Positions 61,163 to 64,000 of a stretch of 64,000 nt of DNA are shown here, in pieces. A program made the position numbers and the translations under genes. The first letter of the stretch is position 1. Every line of letters starts with the position of its first letter. The notes beneath the pieces were generated by a model, which did no database searches, was not told where the DNA came from, and worked only from the letters and a program-made list of their open reading frames with translations. Source of the stretch: Bacillus_P idriensis_A (GTDB lineage Bacteria; Bacillota; Bacilli; Bacillales; Bacillaceae); assembly GCF_050483325.1 (NCBI RefSeq), contig NZ_JBCMYF010000008.1, forward strand, positions 62,001 through 126,000, written 5' to 3'.

Positions 61163-61519
61163 ATGAGTTTACGAGCGAACAGAGTCGGCGAACAAATGAA
61201 AAAAGAATTAGGCGAGATTATCAGCCGGAAAATTAAAGATCCCCGGATTGGATTTGTTACTGTAACAGATGTAAGAGTGTCTGGAGATCTGCAAATTGCA
61301 AAAGTCTACATTTCAGTTCTTGGAGATGAAGAAAAAAGAGAAAATACTTTAAAAGGCCTAGCAAAAGCAAAAGGCTTTATCCGTTCTGAAATCGGACAGC
61401 GCATAAGGCTGAGAAAAACACCTGAAATCCTTTTTGAATTTGATGAATCCGTTGATTATGGAAACCGGATCGAAACATTGATCCACGAAATTAATCAAGA
61501 AAACAAGCAGGAAGATTAA
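61163..61519 (+). CDS. rbfA: Ribosome-binding factor A
   Basis: RbfA binds pre-30S subunits and helps process the 5' end of 16S rRNA, notably in the cold. The 118-aa protein is a single KH-like domain with RVGEQMKKELGEIISRKIKDPRIG, VTVTDVRVSGDLQIAKVYIS and RIRLRKTPEILFEFDES. AGGTGA precedes the ATG. A terminator-like hairpin lies directly after it. Confidence 0.97.
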   Translation: MSLRANRVGEQMKKELGEIISRKIKDPRIGFVTVTDVRVSGDLQIAKVYISVLGDEEKRENTLKGLAKAKGFIRSEIGQRIRLRKTPEILFEFDESVDYGNRIETLIHEINQENKQED

Positions 61520-61524
61520 TGGGA

Positions 61525-61551
61525 GAGGATAGACATCAGTCTATCCTTTTC
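61525..61551 (+). terminator. Intrinsic terminator after rbfA
   Basis: GAGGATAGAC and GTCTATCC-TTTT form a nine- to ten-pair stem with an ATCA loop and a TTTTCGTTT tail. truB follows, so either termination is partial or truB has a weak promoter I cannot identify. Confidence 0.75.
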
Positions 61552-61595
61552 GTTTATGTAATCTTACTTAGATGAAGAAGGGCGGAAACCGTGCA

Positions 61596-62510
61596 ATGGA
61601 AGGTGTTTTATTAATAAATAAACCTGCCGGAATGACATCACATGACTGTGTGGCTAAAATGAGACGAATTGCCAGAACCAAAAAAGTCGGTCATACCGGA
61701 ACGCTTGATCCAGATGTCACAGGAGTTCTACCTGTCTGCCTTGGACGGGCAACCAAGATTGTAGAATATTTAACGGCAGCATCAAAAACATATGAAGCAG
61801 AAGTTACTCTTGGCTTCTCCACAACGACAGAGGACTCCTCCGGTGAAGTTGTGGAAAAGAAGAAAGTGGATGCGGTTATTACTAAAGAAGATGCCGCAGA
61901 AGTGCTGAAGTCTCTTACAGGTGAAATCGATCAGGTGCCTCCGATGTATTCAGCGGTAAAAATAGGCGGAAAAAAACTGTACGAATATGCAAGAGCAGGG
62001 CAGACGATTGAGCGCCCATCCAGAAAAATCACGATTCACGAAATGACCCTATTATCTGACATAGAAATCAAAGAAGAGACCGTTTCTTTCCGTTTTAAAG
62101 TTCAATGTTCCAAGGGTACATATGTAAGAACGCTTGCTGTCATGATTGGTGAAAAATTGGGCTTTCCTGCCCATATGTCTCATTTAATCAGAACAGCTTC
62201 AGGACCGTTTTTAATTGATCAATGCCACACCTTTGAAGACATCGAGGAAATGGCAGAAGAGGGCAGACTGCAGGACATACTCATCCCAATCAGTACAGCT
62301 TTAAATCATTTGCCCAAATTGTCCATAAATGATACATTAGCAAAGAAAGTGAAAAATGGTGCGGTGCTTGAGGTTCCGTCTGGTTTTGAACAGTATGGGC
62401 CTGAGGAATCCATTGCCGTATATGATGAACAGGGAACCTGCCTTGCTATTTACAAGCAGCATCCTGAAAAAAACCACTTCCTTAAACCTTCCAAAGTCCT
62501 TGTCATCTGA
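61596..62510 (+). CDS. truB: tRNA pseudouridine-55 synthase
   Basis: Makes the universal pseudouridine of the tRNA T loop. The 304-aa protein has the TruB motif GHTGTLDPDVTGVLP with catalytic D38, the KTYEAEVTLGF and MYSAVKIGGKKLYEYAR motifs, and a C-terminal PUA-like part. ATG 61572 is in frame, but it would start before the ribosome-binding region AGGGCGG; MEGVLLINKPAGM at 61596 matches the family start. Confidence 0.96.
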   Translation: MEGVLLINKPAGMTSHDCVAKMRRIARTKKVGHTGTLDPDVTGVLPVCLGRATKIVEYLTAASKTYEAEVTLGFSTTTEDSSGEVVEKKKVDAVITKEDAAEVLKSLTGEIDQVPPMYSAVKIGGKKLYEYARAGQTIERPSRKITIHEMTLLSDIEIKEETVSFRFKVQCSKGTYVRTLAVMIGEKLGFPAHMSHLIRTASGPFLIDQCHTFEDIEEMAEEGRLQDILIPISTALNHLPKLSINDTLAKKVKNGAVLEVPSGFEQYGPEESIAVYDEQGTCLAIYKQHPEKNHFLKPSKVLVI

Positions 62511-62551
62511 CACGGGGGGAAGAAAGCTGATACAGAAAAGGTGAAACACGA

Positions 62552-63502
62552 GTGAAAACGATCAAACTAACGCATCCGCACTCTTTAAACGACTTAGAAA
62601 TGCCCCAGCTGGCAATGGCGCTTGGCTATTTTGACGGCGTTCATCGTGGGCATCAGGAAGTTATATTGACAACAAAAAAAACTGCAGAAGAAAAAGGATT
62701 AAAAAGTGCAGTTATGACGTTTGATCCTCATCCTTCGGTCGTTTTAAGAAAAAATATTCAGCACGTCGAAGCGATTACAACCATCCAGGACAAAATTGAT
62801 TTAGTTGAGAAGCTTAAAATTGATTATCTTTTTATCGTTCAATTTTCCGAAGAATTTGCAGCATTGCTTCCCCAGGAATTTGTAGACCAATATATTATCC
62901 GCCTGAATGTAAAACACGTGATTGCAGGCTTTGATTATTCTTATGGAAGACTTGGCAAAGGAACGATGGAAACCTTGCCGTTTCATTCAAGAAGCGCTTT
63001 TGAACAGACGACAATTACGAAGCAGACAGATCATGACCGGAAAATCAGTTCAACTTTGATCAGGGAGGTACTGAGAAACGGGGATGTGGAGTATGCATCA
63101 CGTCTTCTGAACAGGCCTCACAAGGTAAACGGAACTGTGATACACGGAGATAAGCGCGGGAGAACAATCGGGTTTCCAACCGCTAATGTAGAGCTTGACG
63201 GGGCATATATCATCCCGCCTACAGGGGTATATGCTGTCAGATTTCAATTAGGGGAAGAGATTTACAATGGAGTATGCAACATTGGCTACAAACCTACTTT
63301 TTACGATGAAAAAAAACTAAAACCAAGCATAGAAGTCCATATTTTTGAGTTTAATAAATCTATATATGGAAAGAATGTTTCTATATTCTGGTATAAACGG
63401 ATAAGAAGCGAGCAAAAATTCGGTTCCATTGACGAACTGATCCAGCAGATCGGAAAAGACAAAGCTTCCGCTGAGCAATTTTTTCAAGATCTGCAAGATT
63501 AA
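62552..63502 (+). CDS. ribF: Bifunctional riboflavin kinase / FAD synthetase
   Basis: Makes FMN from riboflavin and FAD from FMN (RibC in B. subtilis). The 316-aa protein has an N-terminal adenylyltransferase domain with GYFDGVHRGHQ and TFDPHPSVVL, the ISSTLIREVL motif, and a C-terminal flavokinase domain with GDKRGRTIGFPTANVEL and GVCNIGYKPTF. It begins with GTG 62552. No FMN riboswitch is visible before it. Confidence 0.97.
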   Translation: MKTIKLTHPHSLNDLEMPQLAMALGYFDGVHRGHQEVILTTKKTAEEKGLKSAVMTFDPHPSVVLRKNIQHVEAITTIQDKIDLVEKLKIDYLFIVQFSEEFAALLPQEFVDQYIIRLNVKHVIAGFDYSYGRLGKGTMETLPFHSRSAFEQTTITKQTDHDRKISSTLIREVLRNGDVEYASRLLNRPHKVNGTVIHGDKRGRTIGFPTANVELDGAYIIPPTGVYAVRFQLGEEIYNGVCNIGYKPTFYDEKKLKPSIEVHIFEFNKSIYGKNVSIFWYKRIRSEQKFGSIDELIQQIGKDKASAEQFFQDLQD

Positions 63503-63505
63503 CAC

Positions 63506-63534
63506 TTGCCTTATTCCGCGAATAATAGTATTCT
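63506..63534 (+). promoter_or_regulatory. Predicted sigma-A promoter of rpsO
   Basis: TTGCCT (63506-63511), 17 bases, TATTCT (63529-63534). It lies just after ribF and gives a leader of about 85 bases. Confidence 0.65.
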
Positions 63535-63539
63535 AATAC

Positions 63540-63626
63540 TTGTAACTTTTATAACCATTGCTTGGCAAAACGATTCACCAACGTTTGCTCGGTAATTGGG
63601 GTTTTTAAATGAAGGAGGTGAATAGG
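63540..63626 (+). promoter_or_regulatory. rpsO leader with stem-loop
   Basis: GCAAAACG (63565-63572) pairs with CGTTTGC (63582-63588), seven pairs with one bulged A and a nine-base loop; the ribosome-binding site AAGGAGGTGA follows at 63612-63621. S15 is known to control its own mRNA through leader structures in Bacillaceae (for example Geobacillus), so an autoregulatory role is plausible but not shown. Confidence 0.5.
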
Positions 63627-63896
63627 ATGGCAATCACTCAAGAACGTAAGAATGAAATTATCACTGAGTACAGAACGCATGATACGGACACTGGTTCTCC
63701 AGAAGTTCAAATCGCTATCCTAACTGAGGATATTAACAATCTTAATGGACATTTACGTGTTCATAAGAAAGACCACCATTCACGTCGCGGTCTTTTGAAA
63801 ATGGTAGGTAAACGCCGTAATCTTTTGACGTACCTGCGCAATAATGACGTAACTCGTTATCGCGATCTAATCAACAAGCTTGGTTTACGCCGATAA
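63627..63896 (+). CDS. rpsO: Small ribosomal subunit protein S15
   Basis: Primary 16S rRNA-binding protein of the 30S platform. The 89-aa product has the family motif TGSPEVQIAILTEDINNLNGHLRVHKKDHHSRRGLLKMVG-type sequence across residues 22-60 and ends LINKLGLRR. An in-frame ATG at 63609 lies before AAGGAGGTGA, so ATG 63627 is used. Own promoter, leader and terminator make it a separate unit; pnpA would be expected next, outside the window. Confidence 0.99.
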   Translation: MAITQERKNEIITEYRTHDTDTGSPEVQIAILTEDINNLNGHLRVHKKDHHSRRGLLKMVGKRRNLLTYLRNNDVTRYRDLINKLGLRR

Positions 63897-63902
63897 TCTT
63901 TG

Positions 63903-63928
63903 AAAAGCGGGAGAATTCCCGCTTTTTT
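63903..63928 (+). terminator. Intrinsic terminator after rpsO
   Basis: AAAGCGGGA pairs with TCCCGCTTT around a short loop, and six Ts form the end of the right arm. Confidence 0.9.
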
Positions 63929-63943
63929 AGTGTATTAAAATAA

Positions 63944-64000
63944 GAAAAGCGGAGTGTTTTGGTCTGATCATTTCAGACTGGGGTTTCAGGCGCTTGCTTT
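63944..64000 (+). repeat. Possible Bacillaceae intergenic repeat, cut by the window end
   Basis: The spacer after rpsO reads AGAAAAGCGGAG ... GGCGCTTGCTTT, with an internal GTCTGA/TCAGAC hairpin (63962-63967 with 63973-63978). AAAAGCGGAG...GCGCTT sequences recur as structured intergenic repeats in many Bacillus-related genomes. Only one copy is in the window and it is incomplete, so this rests on recall rather than a visible repeat family. Confidence 0.3.

Noticed and set aside
62511..62551. FMN riboswitch before ribF
   Set aside because: The spacer is 41 bases and too short for the aptamer.

Overview
This window is a 64-kb piece of a low-to-moderate G+C Gram-positive chromosome. Gene content, gene order and protein sequences closely follow the rbgA-to-rpsO region of Bacillus subtilis, so the organism is almost certainly a member of the Bacillaceae (Bacillus or a near genus such as Metabacillus); the species cannot be fixed from the sequence alone. 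Every gene I can support is on the + strand, as expected for a block co-directional with replication. I see no tRNA or rRNA gene, insertion sequence, prophage, CRISPR array or integration scar.

Layout. (1) 1-6.7 kb: the last codons of a type I signal peptidase, then rbgA, rnhB, the small paralogue pair ylqG-ylqH (related to the flagellar hook-length proteins FliK and FlhB), succinyl-CoA synthetase sucCD and dprA. (2) 6.9-14.2 kb: topA, trmFO, xerC, the HslVU/CodWX protease and the nutrient-sensing repressor codY, closed by a strong terminator. (3) 14.4-42.4 kb: one continuous fla/che operon of about 28 kb: flgBC-fliEFGHIJ-ylxF-fliK-flgD-TIGR02530-flgE-swrD-fliLMY-cheY-fliO(Z)PQR-flhBAFG-cheBAWCD-sigD-swrB. 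It encodes the basal body, hook, export gate, C-ring switch, chemotaxis phosphorelay and the sigma factor that switches on late flagellar genes. (4) 42.4-47.4 kb: rpsB, tsf, pyrH, frr, uppS and cdsA. (5) 47.4-56.1 kb: dxr, rseP, proS and the Gram-positive replicative polymerase polC. (6) 56.2-64 kb: a rimP leader RNA with an attenuator, then rimP-nusA-rnpM-ylxQ-infB-ylxP-rbfA-truB-ribF, and rpsO with its own promoter, leader and terminator. The window ends in the rpsO downstream spacer.

Functionally the window joins translation and ribosome assembly (RbgA, RimP, RbfA, IF2, S2, S15, EF-Ts, RRF, TruB, TrmFO), envelope precursor synthesis (UppS, CdsA, Dxr), DNA maintenance (RnhB, DprA, TopA, XerC, PolC) and motility. 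CodY, encoded immediately before the motility operon, is known in B. subtilis to repress fla/che.

No clearly undescribed system stands out; this is a conserved chromosomal core. The points most worth a second look are small: the YlqG-YlqH pair, which resembles a detached FliK/FlhB-C switch; a 20-bp dyad exactly at the predicted fla/che transcription start; the missing terminator between the motility operon and the rpsB promoter; the weak TTG start of swrD behind a stem-loop; several 5'-leader structures; and a possible Bacillaceae intergenic repeat cut by the window end.
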